NCBI GenBank assembly: GCA_015680685.1
Contig: MNCI01014607.1
Span: 113,660 to 177,659, forward strand
From: Gnetum montanum
Taxonomy: Eukaryota; Streptophyta; Gnetopsida; Gnetales; Gnetaceae
Reading direction: 5' to 3'
Length of the DNA stretch: 64,000 nt
Shown here: positions 9,990-21,721 of the stretch, piece by piece
Layout of the letters: each line of letters starts with the position of its first letter
Numbering within the stretch: the first letter of the stretch is position 1
Made by a program: the position numbers and the translations under genes
Notes under the pieces: generated by a model
Told to the model about the DNA's origin: nothing
Database searches by the model: none
What the model saw: only the letters and a program-made list of their open reading frames with translations

Positions 9990-11592
9990 CGTAATGTAGA
10001 TCAAATTCCGCAATTATGCCAATCCATCAGGCTATTCTACTGCTCTCGTATAAGTTGGTTGTAATAGCTTAAAGTATGTTGCTTTTGCATATAATGTTGA
10101 CTTTACTGCGAAACAGGTAATGTCTCCACTTTTTAAGTGAAAACACTAGGGCAAGATAATTTTTTCTCTACCTCATTGTACTTTACTTCGTGAGCTATCA
10201 ATGCATGACTTAAGTAGTAGACTGGGATTTTAGACCCATCATCTCTCTTTTGACATAGCAATGCAGCAATAGATTTGTTTGAGGTGGAAAGATAGATGTA
10301 AAAAGGGCTATCCCTCTGTGGGGGGTAAACAGTGGGAAGGTGCAAAAGCTCCTTCTTTAGGTTATCAAAGGCCTTTTGGCATTGATCTATCCACTCGAAG
10401 TTGACTCCCTTCTTAAGTAGATGTTTCATCAGGTGTAGTTTGTCTATCAACCTTGTGATAAACCTTCTTATAAACTACACTCTACCTTGCAACCCATGCA
10501 ACTCTTTAAGCTTTGTAGGTAGTGTTAAGTTAACGATAACTTTAACTTTATCGGGTTCTACACGTATCCTTGTTTTCGACACTACAAAGCCTAACATGCA
10601 TCTGGTTTCTACTCCGAAAACACACTTTCTAGGGTTGAGGCATAGGTCATGCTTATGACAATGTTGAAGGACTACATTTAGATTATTGGGATGATCAGTA
10701 GCTTCCTTAGACTTAACAGCTATGTCATCGACGTAATCATTTAATCTTTCCAAGAGGTAATGGCTAAAGATGTATTTCATTGCTCGTTGATACATTGCTC
10801 CAGCATTTTTTAGCCCAAAGGGCATCATTGTGTAACAAAAAGTTCCCCAAGGGGTCATAAAGGTAGTTGCCAATTGATGCTTTGGGTTTATATGGATTTG
10901 GTTATAGCCTGAGAACCCATCCATGAAGGACATCAAGGCATGACCAGCCATAGTATTGATAAGTTGATCAATACTAGGCAATGGGAAGTTGTCCTTAATT
11001 ATCACCCTATCTAAATTCCAGAAGTCTATACAAATTTGTATACTTCCAGTCTTCTTGGGTACAACTACAATGTTTGAGACCCAATCCGAGTAATTGACTG
11101 CACGGATGAAACTAACTTGGTAAAGTTTGGTAATTTCATCACGTATAGCTAAGGAAATCTCTGATTTGACTTTGGAAGCTTTTTGTTTAACTGCTTTGAC
11201 ATGTGGATCTAGGATAATATTGTGTTGTATGAGTCATGGTTCTAGGCCCGACATGTCTTCATAGGACCACACAAACACTTTAACATTGTCATTAAGGAGT
11301 TTCAAGATGGCTTGTTACACCTTTGGCTCTAGTAACACATTAACTTTTAGTGTTTTTGCTTCCCCTTTGTTACAAGGATTTCGACAAGAGGGTCCTCAGT
11401 TACATCCCTGGCCTCTAAATCCAGGGCTTGGACTAGGTGTTCAAGCTAGTCCGGGGGTGTTTCTAAGGATGCTATGTAGGCATGACAAGAGGATGGTTCA
11501 AAGGCTATGAACTCTTTGTCCAAGCATCTTGTAAATTTTCCATAGGGATCCATCAGGGTTAAAGGTGAACAAAGATCATCATGCATAGCCAT
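9990..11592 (-). pseudogene. E2 reverse transcriptase and RNase H
   Basis: The frame can start at ATG 11592 (MAMHDDLCSPLTLMD) as a separate RT-bearing frame far from the protease. About 11220-11020 gives SNIVVVPKKTG and CIDFWNLDRV; 10475-11005 is an open 176-codon stretch with SFMDGFSGYNQI, MPFGLKNAGAMYQ and the catalytic YVDDIAVKS. RNase H follows (10133-10450) with FEWIDQCQKAFDNLK, PFYIYLSTSNKSIAALL and YYLSHAL. The first RNase H Asp position reads Ser in YLSTSNKS. The RT core is the best-preserved part of the element. Stops occur near 11430 and 11480, and the overall length is not a multiple of three through to 8128. Confidence 0.85.
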
Positions 11593-11697
11593 TTTCCTAC
11601 CACAATAAGTAAATAAACCAAGTCAAGTGATACCTTTTTGAGATAACAACATGTAATGAATATATGCAAAGCAATGATGCAACATAAAAAAAATTTC

Positions 11698-12060
11698 TAG
11701 TTTAAGGTCTTAGTGTACCGCAACTATAGAAAATTTGTAATTTGAAATTGCCAGTTTAAGGTCTTGGCGAACTGTCACTGAGTTTTAAATGTAAAGGGAA
11801 TGCTAAGATTGCCAGTTTAAGGTCGTAGTGGACCATAACCATGCAATGTTGTAAGTTAGAGTTGCCAGTTTAAGGTCGTAGTGGATCATTACTGGGTTTG
11901 AAATGTAAAGGAAACCCTTAAATTGCCAGTTTAAGGTCCTAGCAGACTATTACTGGGTTTGAAATGTAAAGGAAATGCTGAAATTTCCAGTTTAAGATCT
12001 TAGCAGACCACAACCATGCAAATTTTTTTTAATATTGCTAGTTTAAGGTCTTAGTGGACC
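11698..12060 (-). repeat. Minisatellite array 2 of E2 (7 units)
   Basis: Units begin near 11698, 11750, 11811, 11863, 11924, 11985 and 12037, spaced 52-61 bp. Each opens with GCCAGTTTAAGGTCGTAGTGGACC or a close variant, and alternate units share the longer tail TACTGGGTTTGAAATGTAAAGGAA. It lies about 100 bp upstream of the RT frame start, in the long gap between protease and RT. Confidence 0.85.
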
Positions 12061-12571
12061 ATTACTAAGTTACATTGTAAAGGAATGAAGTAAAAATGGT
12101 AGTGCATCTATGTGCTATGTTGCAACTTCGTGTTACACTACAGTAGACCTATGCTATGGTATAGCAAACTTCTGCTACACTGCAAAGGGTGTCCCACGTT
12201 ACACATGGGATGTGAAACACTTTGAAAGTGACATGTGTTTTAACCGTAGAGGCTATAAATAGGGGATTACCCCCTAGTAATCTTGTCACTTTCATTTTTA
12301 GAGCTAACACCTAGAGCATAGCATGGTTGAGCTAAGAGACAGCGTAGTAGTCATAGCATAGTAGTTGATACAACCAATACACCCAAGTTTGTGAGTAGGC
12401 AATGGTGCGCAAGAGTGAGCACAAGCATCAAGGGCTTGCCAACCTAGATGAAGGGGAGCACACCCTACGAAATCTTCCCAAGGCACGTTTTGAGGAGTAG
12501 TAGGAGACCCCATCCACCCGGTAAGTAGCTACACTACCCTTTTTTACGTTGTGTTAAATTGTTATTGCCAT

Positions 12572-12650
12572 CACTGTTTTGGTTGTCACGGTCGTCATTG
12601 TTTTGGTTGTCATGGTCGTCACTATTTTGGTTGTCACGGTCATCACTATT
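12572..12650. repeat. 24-bp tandem repeat, three copies
   Basis: The unit is CACTGTTTTGGTTGTCACGG followed by TCGT, repeated three times with one or two changes each, then a partial fourth copy. Because the unit is a multiple of three it generates a spurious open frame with an eight-residue repeat (LFWLSRSS). Confidence 0.8.
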
Positions 12651-13037
12651 GCTACATTGCAATTGTTGTTATTACCTTGACTACCATTTTGGTTGCTACG
12701 TCATGGCTATCACCACTCTAGTCACAACGGCCTTAGCGATGACTACACTATGGTTGCACACGGTACCACCTCAGCCACCATTGTTGGGAATGACTGATAT
12801 GCCATTGTGGGGGTTTGGGTGGTTCTAGCGTAATGCACATTCAGTGTAGCATACCACCCATGGAGGGGATTTTGGCTTGCCAAGTTTCTTAGGCAGCATA
12901 GCACATGTTCAGCATAGCGTAGTGCATTACATGTTATGTTTCATGCAGTAGGGCAAGTTTGGGGCAACGAGAACACTGTAAGTTCTTTTTCGTGTTTGTC
13001 ATTTTTGTCATTGTGATGGAAGGACTATTACATTTTG

Positions 13038-13480
13038 GTGTTCTATCATACTACACTGCTATGTTGGTAGGCCTATTATGCTACTATGTTGGTGGGCCTA
13101 TCACGCTTCTATGCTATTAAAGTGTTGTTCCTACTACATTGTCAAAGTGTTGTTCCTACTATGTTTCATGCTTGTTATATTGCTATACTTGTCGTACTTG
13201 TTATGTTGTCACACTTGTTACATTATTGTGTCTGTCATACTTGCCACTTTGCTATGCTGCACGGGGTGTGGTCGTCTCACTACGATGTGCATAACGTAGC
13301 TGTTGCTCTTGTGCTACTACGCTACACTGTATAGGGCATGCCTACTATGCTGCATTGTGTAGGGCATGCTTGCTGCGCTACGCTATGCAGGGCATACTCA
13401 CTACGCTGTTCAGGATGTACCTGCTTTGCTGTGCAGGGTGTACTTGTAATGCTACACTACGCATAACACCTTGCTATGCT
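13038..13480. repeat. Degenerate short repeats (CTACTATG / AGGGCATGC type)
   Basis: Runs such as GCTACTATGTTGG, AAAGTGTTGTTCCTACTA (twice, near 13119 and 13144) and TAGGGCATGCCTACTATGCTG (near 13333, 13359, 13389 in varied form) make a low-complexity patch about 28 bp in period toward its right end. It lies just upstream of the antisense gene. Confidence 0.55.
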
Positions 13481-13890
13481 GCATGCAGTGTTTGGTTCTA
13501 TTTTATTGTGTATGGGACTTACTATTTCATGGATAAGGAAAAATATGTACACCAAAGGTTACACTATGCTACTTAGTAATCGTCACTTGAATACTGTACT
13601 AACACTTTTTGGTGTGTGGCACAGGGTCATGTTGAAATCCATCTTGATTGTCCTTGAGCTGGTAGGAGTCCTGTGCTTCCTGAGTGCACCCATGGCCAAT
13701 GTCACCCCTCTCTATGCATAGGTAGGGGATTAGGCAGTTTGGTTCTAGGAAGGTGCACAGGAATTCCTAGAGTTCCTCCTTTGCCATTTCAGTGTGATAA
13801 TGTGGTCACACTTATCGATTGAAAAAACTGTTGTACTTGCTGAAACATTGTTGCCTGGGGCAAACCGGGGCATTTTGAAGTTCATGGCAA

Positions 13891-16800
13891 ATGGGTCGAT
13901 TGAAGGTGAAGGGGCAGAGGGCTCAAATCGATGTCCAAGAGACTTAAGATGCTTGTGTTGGATTTGGGCTATGCTTGAATTTAAATGCTACCATTGATAC
14001 AACACATTTTTTGTTGCCTGTCACATGGGCACTTGCTTCTAGAACCCACCTGGAACCATTTATTGTGCCAACGGGTGAGTCCTACGAAGATGTTTTGAAC
14101 ATGTTGTATCATTTGTCTTACGCTAGTCAAAATGCTTACCGTACTTTGCATGTTACCAGGTTTTATATTGACAAGGATGGTCTTCACGGTGACGAGGGAA
14201 CATTGGTGTTGGCCCAAATAGCTTTGCAAGAGTTCTCTTCTACTGGGAACGTATGTGCCGATGTCATAGAACAACTTGGGCTTGATTTCAAAACCTATCC
14301 AACTAAGTATGCCAAGTTCGTTGTGAAATGTGAAGAACTTGGCTAGTTGGATAGCGAATGGACATCTCGTTGACTGCTTACCATAGAGGACGTTCTGGTG
14401 GAAATTCCACCATTTCCTATGCCATTTAGACCCGGTGTGTTAAATTATGCATTTTTTTTCTCATGTGTTCAAGTGATGGTTTTGCTTTTTCTTTTTGCTA
14501 ATTTTTCTATTCATTATTACAATAGCAAGCAAATCCAAGAGGTTATAGTAATCACCTCTGGGCGTGATGAGACTAACCTCTTCTTCAAGTACAAGGAGGT
14601 GGATGAGACACAATGTTGGCTATGCAATGGGGTCCTAGCCACCCTAGTTCACAACGTTTAGGAGGCTGGGCTCATGGATTTAATCCTAGCAGTAAATCCT
14701 ACTGTCCCAACTGCAGAAATGCTTTCCCTAGTTGATTCCTTTTCCAAAAAGGTTGATTGCTTCCACACATGAATTCATAATGTGCAGGTGGTATTTGAGA
14801 TTAATGAAAAACTTTCTGTAGATATTTTCAGTGTTCCCTTTGATGGCCTACCTATAGGGAAAAAGACTAGCAAGGATGTCAAGCATCATGGGGACATAGA
14901 GGAATGGCTAGGGATAAGGAAGGATAGAAATGGGATTTATATACATAAGGTTAGGCTAGGGGTAGCCCAAAAGGTTTAGCCTATCTTCCATGCTCGTGCC
15001 TTCCCCAAGCTACTCTCCCAAGGGAAAATCCTTAGAGTAAAGTAGGCTTGGATCATGAGGGATGTTATGGAAGAAGGGACTTGTTATAATTGGGCCAAAT
15101 ACCTTTCCAAAGGATTGCAAGCTAAAATGGTCAAGCTTCGTGAGAAGATTGATGCCTATTTCAATGTGCACTTTTCCTTCTTCATATCTTGCCTATGATG
15201 GTTTGTGGAATTCTTGGTGATCTATGAGAATGGCGCCTGGGTGCAATAGGATCACACCTAGATATCCAAGCCATGGATTTTCCAAGTGTTCCACACCACC
15301 CGATCCCAAGACCCCTTAGAAGCTATTAGGAAATCTCTTTCAATAACAACAAAGGATGAAGTGTGGCATATCTTTCATGCCCTAGACAGCATTTGATAGG
15401 CACCTCCCAGTACCACAAGATATGTGCTAAGGGGTATGTGTCTCATTGTTGAAACGATAAAAACTAGGTTGCAACGCAAAAAGTATCATCCTATGGAAGA
15501 ACCTCCCTGTACTAATGAAGAGAGGGGGAGAAAGTTACAAATCAAGGTTCGTAAAGTACAATCCACAGTTGGTAAGTGTGTCTAATTATTTTGTTAGTTA
15601 GTTCCCAATTTTATGTTAGGCTAGCCTACTTACCTTAGACATGTTTAACAGAAGAAGAAGAAGAAGTTTTGCCCCTGAAGTAGGGGCCCCCGCTGTAGAG
15701 GAAGAAGAGGCCCTAGCTACAGAGGAAGAGGCCCCTACCATAGAGGAAGAGGCCCCTACTGCTGATGATCCTTTTGTGAAGTGTGCCCCAGTACCTGAGG
15801 GGCATATGACTGTGGAAGATGCTGTCACATTATTGAGTCAGCTAGAAGGGGAAGGGCTACAATTTGATGCTAGTGAGTTTGATTACTTGCTTGACAGTGT
15901 GTCGATGGGTGATCCCCCTGCTATCACCCCTAAGGGTTTGTTGGGTAGGAGCTTTGCATTGTTGTGTATGTTCTTTTCAATTTTTTTGTCCTCCTCTTCA
16001 TCATTGCTAAGATGTTTTATTGTACAATGGACACCACTATTAAGGCCCCTGACTCTTCTTCCTCAATCTAACTCCAGCCATGGACCAAGACCCCTGATAA
16101 ATTTTCTTTTATGGAGGGGGTGGTGGACGACATGATTGATTGCCTAAGGAAAATCCATCTTGAGATAGGTATGTTTAAATTACAATGTTAGGCTCTCCAA
16201 TTTATTGGATTTTTTTTCCATCATTGCATGACTAATGCTCTCTCATGTGTGATTGATAGCCTCTCATCTCAAGTGGGACCCCAAACAGGTGGTCGAGGTT
16301 GATGCAATGCCTATACTCCCACTAGAAGTAACCAAGGTTCCTCATGATGTATACGAGGAAACGAGCAAATGTGTGCTCTACTTAGCACAATCATTGTGGG
16401 AGTGCAGGAGGGTCAATGAAGACCTCTAAAAGAGGGTGCAAAAGCTTAAGAAGGAGAAGGCCAGGCAAGCCGTTGAGTTGGAGGATTTATAGTCCATAAA
16501 TGAATTTATATTGGCCCACGATGCTCTTGATGACACCTGGCATATGGCTGTAATTGACTATGCAAGATACTGGTCAACTGTATAGGGTATGAACAAGGCC
16601 ATGAGGGAGATCATAAAGTAATGCTTGTAGAGGGACGTATTAGCCCAGAAGAATCAAGACTGGAAGGACTACAGTGCCAAAGTCTACAAATGGGGGCAAG
16701 CACAAAATAACCATAAGCACATGTACAAAATGGAATGTGCTGCCTACTATTCACAATATCAGGATGTTTTCGTTGAGTTGCATACCCATAAGTTATTTCT

Positions 16801-17229
16801 CAATGTCATTAACGTTGCTAAGGCCTATGAAAAGTTCATACAACAGGTGGTAGTCAATGAGTCTCTTGAAAGAGAAATGACCTTACCTTTCGGGGAGACC
16901 ACCACTGCCACCTTTTCACCGGGACCACCTAGATGGATGGTTATGAAGAAAGGAAAAGTTTAGGAAATTGTTGATCTGGGAGAGGAAGATTGGGCCAACC
17001 TCACCAAGGAGAAGATCTTATGACGTCTAGCGGCTAGCATGGATAAGATACCCTTTGAAATGGACATGGAGCCATCTCAAGTTAGTTATTCTTTATTGTG
17101 TCATAGCTTATTTTATGAGAGCATTATTGTAGTTTGATTTATTATTTTGTTTTTTTTCTTATGCAGGATCCAAATGGAGGTGCAGAACCTAGTGGAACAA
17201 GAAATGGAGATGCTGACGAAGACTTATAG
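13891..17229 (+). pseudogene. Antisense multi-exon gene carried inside E2
   Basis: No known family was recognised. The gene reads opposite to gag-pol and lies between protease and RT. Exons: 13891-14438, 14526-15571, 15639-15944, 16012-16168, 16260-17080 and 17167-17229, giving roughly 980 codons. Introns are 67-91 bp with GT...AG ends (GTAAGT at 15572, GTATGT at 16169); phases agree at all junctions except the third. The start ATG at 13891 is a choice by frame continuity. Visible parts: a basic N-terminus (MGRLKVKGQR), an acidic repeat of EEEA/APT type (15670-15770), a probable coiled coil (KRVQKLKKEKARQAVELEDL) and an acidic tail ending GDADEDL. About 20 in-frame stops occur, yet exons of 1,046 and 821 bp hold no frameshift. 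Antisense extra ORFs are known in Tat elements, but their location is normally near the 3' LTR. Confidence 0.75.
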
Positions 17230-17392
17230 CATGGCAGCGAAAGATTTTTTTTTTGTTTTTTTGTTTTTGGATTTCATTTTTTGTAAACATTATTGTTTGG
17301 ACTGAAATTTGATGAAGAACATAATGTGAAACAATTATTTCATCTTGTTTTAGTTAATTAAATTTTTTTATTAATGTGTTTGGGCCCCTTGT

Positions 17393-17725
17393 TTTAGTTT
17401 AAGGTCATTTCGGGCCATGGCAATAGTTTAAGGCCATTTTGGGTCGTTGCTCAATGATGAATTTTTTTTTATTTTTGTTTTCTTTGTTTTAGGGAAGTAG
17501 AGTTGCTAGTTTTAGGCCTTAGTGGGCCACGATGGTAGTTTAAGGCCATTCTGGGCCGTTGCTAGTTTTAGGCCATTTCAGGCCATTGCTAGTTTTAGGC
17601 CATTTTGAGCCATTTTGCGATGTAACTCCTAAGGGTCAGTTGCTAGTTTTAGGCCTTAGTGGGTTGCGATGATAATTTAAGGCCATTCCGAGCCATTGCT
17701 AGTTTTAGGCCATTTTGGGTCATAT
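17393..17725 (-). repeat. Minisatellite array 3 of E2 (about 9 units)
   Basis: Units of the form GCTAGTTTTAGGCC.TAGTGGGCC or TAGTTTAAGGCCATTCTGGGCC start near 17395, 17425, 17505, 17536, 17560, 17585, 17640, 17671 and 17696. The core is a diverged version of that in arrays 1 and 2. It begins about 165 bp beyond the stop of the antisense gene and ends about 290 bp from the protease stop. Confidence 0.8.
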
Positions 17726-17759
17726 GTAAGGGATTGACGACAAGGGCAATGTAATCAGA

Positions 17760-17927
17760 AAAATCAATGTAAAATGTAAATCATGCACATAGCAAAATTA
17801 ATGTAAAATGTGAGTTATGCGGATAGCAAACTTAATGTAATATGTAAATCATGCAAACAACAAATTTAATGTAAAATGTAAATCATGCACATAGCAAACT
17901 TAATGTAAAATATAAATCACACAAATG
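17760..17927. repeat. 34-bp tandem repeat, nearly five copies
   Basis: The unit is AATTAATGTAAAATGTAAAT continuing CATGCACATAGCA, in direct head-to-tail copies starting near 17760, 17795, 17829, 17863 and 17897. It is AT-rich and lies between array 3 and the protease end. Confidence 0.8.
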
Positions 17928-18017
17928 GAGGTATAACCATTTATTGAAGTGATATGGAGACAAGTCTTAATCATGTAATTTTTTTCTAACCCGATGTGGG
18001 TTAGGTGAGGCATACGG

Positions 18018-18809
18018 CTAGGTGGCCTTGCATTGGTATTCATCTATGTTATCGTTTGTGGCTTGGAAGGGCAACTTGACCCACGTGGTTTCTTCATTTG
18101 AGTTAACAGTTCTAGTTTGTTCATTTGTCAAACATGGCATTTTAGTTTGAATAGGTGCTTCATTTTTAGAGATTTCTATCTCTGAGCCTTGTTCCACGTT
18201 TATGTTGTTTATGGCATAGGGAGCCACTTCATCACTATAAATGACTACTTCCCTGCCTACATAGGGCAAGTGGATTTCTTGATGTATAGGTGAGGAGACA
18301 ATCCTTAGTTGGGCTAACCATGGTCTCCCCAAGATTAGGTTAAATCCTAGCATCTCCTCCACCACGATGAACATTGCACTCATAGGGAACTGGTCCCTAA
18401 CCACGAAGTTGATGTGGACAATCCCCTTGATCACCACACGCATCACATTAAAGGACTTAAGGCATGAAGTTGCTATGGGCTTGATTTGATCTACCAAGCC
18501 CAACCTGTCCACGATAGGAAATGGGATTACGTTGGTGGCAGCTCCATCGTCAACATGTACCCTACAAATTTTATGTTGGCCCACTCGAATGGTGATGAAC
18601 ATAGGACCATTTGTTACTTGACCCTTTTTGAGGTCATCTTTAATGGCTTTATTGTGAAATGTTAGCTGGGTGGGCCATGGTTCTTTAGCCATGGGGGGAA
18701 GCATGACTATGTGAATGGCTTTTTCTTCAACTGGCAGGTTTTCATTAATAGAAATAGAGGTCAACATGCGAACCATTACCTCATGATGTGTTATAGAGGT
18801 CATTATCAA
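18018..18809 (-). CDS. E2 aspartic protease region (open 263 codons)
   Basis: This part of the gag-pro polyprotein remains open for 263 codons. The retropepsin active site appears as VHVDDGAATNVIP, with Asp-Asp-Gly where Asp-Ser/Thr-Gly is usual, and the second half has FNLILGRPWLAQL. It would cleave the Gag-Pro-Pol precursor inside particles. After the domain about 80 residues of linker precede the stop at 18018. No RT follows for 6.4 kb, so RT would need splicing, or a separate message, to be joined. Known Ogre elements remove an intron between protease and RT. Confidence 0.8.
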   Translation of the reverse strand: MIMTSITHHEVMVRMLTSISINENLPVEEKAIHIVMLPPMAKEPWPTQLTFHNKAIKDDLKKGQVTNGPMFITIRVGQHKICRVHVDDGAATNVIPFPIVDRLGLVDQIKPIATSCLKSFNVMRVVIKGIVHINFVVRDQFPMSAMFIVVEEMLGFNLILGRPWLAQLRIVSSPIHQEIHLPYVGREVVIYSDEVAPYAINNINVEQGSEIEISKNEAPIQTKMPCLTNEQTRTVNSNEETTWVKLPFQATNDNIDEYQCKAT

Positions 18810-19099
18810 GTCATATAAGATTATTATTGTGTTTTTCTATTTTTAGGCTTGTTTAACTTGTGAAAGGGCATTCAAAAAGTCTTGCCTACCATTGTATTAC
18901 TTGCTAACCTTTTCCTCTTCTATACATCCTAAGAGATGAATCTCCCGAGGGGGAGTGGTTTTGGGTTGAACACTAAGCTCTCTTGGACTAGAAGATGATG
19001 GTTGTGCTTGTGTTTTACTATTGGAAACTGATGAGAAGAGGCCATAGGCACTACTGACAAGGGGGTAGGCTTAGGGGGACCTAGCGCAGTACGTTCCCT

Positions 19100-21721
19100 A
19101 TCCAACTTGTCTGTTAGATGCTCTTCACACTTCTTTGGATAGGGAGGCTAGGGTGTAGCTCTTGTCACTTAGTTTTGATTTGGGAGGGGGGGGGGGGGGG
19201 GAACTTGCCTGCCTTATTACCTTGATGAAAAATGGTGCCTGTGTTGTTGTAGTGGGAGGCGGTGCAGTTTTCAACACAAAGGGTGTAGGAGATGTCTGGC
19301 GAGGGGCCCTAATGACAAAGGGGATTTGCAACTTAGTTGTTGTTGGTGTTTCTACGTTGCGAGGAGGTACACGAACCACGAATGGTTGCTGTGGTGGTTC
19401 AGGGTTATTGTCAATGCCGATAGTGTTGATGGTGTAGCTTGCATTGTTAGCATTTAGGGGGTCTTTGTAAACACCCATTGACTAGTTTTCAGGCTGAATG
19501 GGATTGCTCTCATCTAGGACTAGCTTGCCCTGATCGATCATGTGTTATATGTCATCTTTTAATGCTAGGCAGTAATCTATATCATGGCCACACAATTGAT
19601 GATAGTCACAAAAATGATCTAACCTGAAATTCTTAGGCATTGGTGGTTCATTGGGTGTAGTTAAGGAGGGGTTCCTAAGAACTTCACAGTACCTTTGATG
19701 GCATTTAATAGCCTCCTCCAACATTTTTTTGTGTTGTATACAGCCGGCTCCCAGAAATTGCTTCAGGAGATCTTAAGGCTTAATCGGTAATGCGGTATAC
19801 TTTGAGTGATCCTTGCACTCAAAGTGTGGCCTTGACTGGTTTTTGCTACAGGTGTTGATTCTTATGGCTGACTAGTGCTAGTGGGGCTAGGTGTTGTGTT
19901 AGTGGGAGCCTTGGATGTGGTGGCATCCTTTTTGTTGTTGGTAGGTTTGGTCTCATTAGCTACAGTGGCCACTGTAGTTGTCATGGCCTTGCCTTTCTCC
20001 TTGTCTTTTTTAGTGTGTGCATTCCTATAGGCCACATAAGCTAGGTTCCTACTAGCCTCCGTTGCATCTTGGATGCTCTTAGTTTGAGCGAATGCTTGGC
20101 TGAGGGAACGCGGGGCTAGGTAGTAGATTTTAGACTTAATGAAGTCATTTACCACACCCTTAAAGATGGCCAACAAGTGAGCCTTGGCAATTGGTTCGCA
20201 TATTTCATTCAAGGTTGTGCTCCATCATTGTATAAATCTTTGTATAGATTCTAGCAGTTCCTACTTAACGCTCATGAGCTAGTCTAGTGTGACTTTTGAT
20301 TTTAAGTTGTACTTAAAATGAGTCATGAATTGGCTTAGCAACTCTTCCAAGGATGAGATGGAGGCACGTGGAAGTGCACAATACCAGTCTAGAGCTTTGC
20401 CTATGAGAGACATGGCAAAAACACATATGATGGTGTGAGGCCATGGTTGCAACAACAAGGATTCAGACTTGAAGGCTACCAAATATGCATTTGGATCACC
20501 CTCCCTATTGTATTTTGTAAATTGGGGGAGTGACACCCCAAGGGGCAACGTGAGCATCAGGACAGCCAGGCTGATAGGATCATCATGGTAAAAGTCCATG
20601 ACTTGGACAGTTTTCGAACTAGTGGCCTTAAGTCATTTGATCTCTTTAGTGAGGGTCTGGATGAGTTAGAAAGCTTGATCTAGACCCTGGGATGTTGTGG
20701 ATGGTTGTGAGTCTGCTGAGGCAGCCATTGCTAGTGGTGTCAATGGTGCAATTACCAGTCCCACTGGGGGTGTTGCGGGAGCAACTCCCGCCAACGGTGT
20801 CATTTGAGTGGCCCACAACCCAGCGGGTGGTGCCATGGGAATGGCTGCCATAGGTGACGATGTATGGGTAGTCATCTATCCAGTGGTGTGGGCAGCCCAT
20901 AGCCCCATGCTTGGTTGCATTACATGCAGGAATTGGTATGTTTGAGGTTGCTCGTATGGTTGCACGTGAGATGTTTGCGTTGTAGGGAAAGAGGTAGTTG
21001 TTGTCCATCATGTGGTCACGTTTGGACCCGCCACTGATGGCAGAATGGTCATGGAGAAGGGGATAGAAATAGGACCTACATGTGGTTGCGATGTAGGTAT
21101 GTTGTGCACATACAGCAATGTGGGCATCACAAAGATTAAATGTGGTAGTTGAACAAATTGAGAAGACTGATTAATGGGCACTGAGGTTGAAGGGCCTATA
21201 TGATGGTATGTTGAAAACATTAGGTGACTACCCATTTCCATAGAGGGTTGAGGTTGCGACACTATCACAGTGATAGGAAAGGGGATGAAAAATTGTGATT
21301 GATGCGAATGGGCAACGAAGGTAGAAGGGACACCTATGGTGTAGATCGAGCCACCACCTTCAGAGTGTGAGTCCAACTCCTCTTACCCATCCTAGAAGGG
21401 TTCTTCATAGTGGGATGTCATGTTCCTTTTTCTTGTCCTACTTACTTGGACAAGTTGGCTTTGCATCCACTGGTACATCTCGGTCAATGGGATAGTAATT
21501 TCAGGAGTAGGGATGAACTCCCTCTCATTCCGATAAATGAACTCAAAGTTACATTTCTCTTCAAGTTTAAGATGGTCCAATGGTATGTTCACCTGCATTT
21601 TTGTGCACAGAAAATTGTATCACTCTTCGTCTTGGGGTAGATGTTTAGGTGATTGTTGTCGCAGTCTCAGGGATTGCCTTGATATCAACACTGAGCTAGG
21701 CGGTCACTCAAGACCTGCCAT
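19100..21721 (-). pseudogene. E2 gag
   Basis: Gag would assemble the particle and bind the genomic RNA. A start at ATG 21721 (MAGLE) is supported by the continuous reading into 21392-21598. The N-terminal third (21721-20650) is proline-, threonine- and histidine-rich. The capsid core (20279-20599) has FTKYNREGDPNAYLVAFKSE and SLIGKALDWYCALP. A helical, lysine-rich segment follows (19862-20212). Near 19550-19620 lies a C-x2-H-x4-H-x4-C finger, CDYHQLCGHDIDYC, typical of Tat Gag proteins. The C-terminal linker (19125-19478) repeats PFVVRVP/PFVIRAP and ends in six prolines encoded by a 16-G run at 19186-19201. Single stops and a few frame changes break it. Confidence 0.8.

Larger units (their letters stand above)
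12061..13890. other. E2 spacer with palindromes and short repeats, no gene
   Basis: This stretch separates array 2 from the start of the antisense gene. It holds CTACGCTATG-type inverted repeats near 12130-12190, 12835-12930 and 13250-13480, and two local tandem repeats listed separately. Open frames here (for example 12559-12828 and 13078-13334) are produced by the short repeats and look spurious. A TATA-like CTATAAATAG at 12251-12260 on the plus strand could serve the antisense gene, which is a weak inference. Confidence 0.5.

Noticed and set aside
12559-12828. 89-codon plus-strand frame with repeated LFWLSRSS
   Set aside because: It comes from a 24-bp tandem repeat and has no other coding sign.
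13078-13334. Two overlapping Cys/Leu-rich plus-strand frames
   Set aside because: They lie in the degenerate CTACTATG repeat patch and overlap each other in different frames.
17760-17927. Regular 34-bp repeats considered as a CRISPR-like array
   Set aside because: The units are directly adjacent with no unique spacers, and the context is a plant retrotransposon.
19162-19437. Plus-strand Gly/Val-rich frame
   Set aside because: It is the shadow of the proline-rich gag linker on the minus strand.
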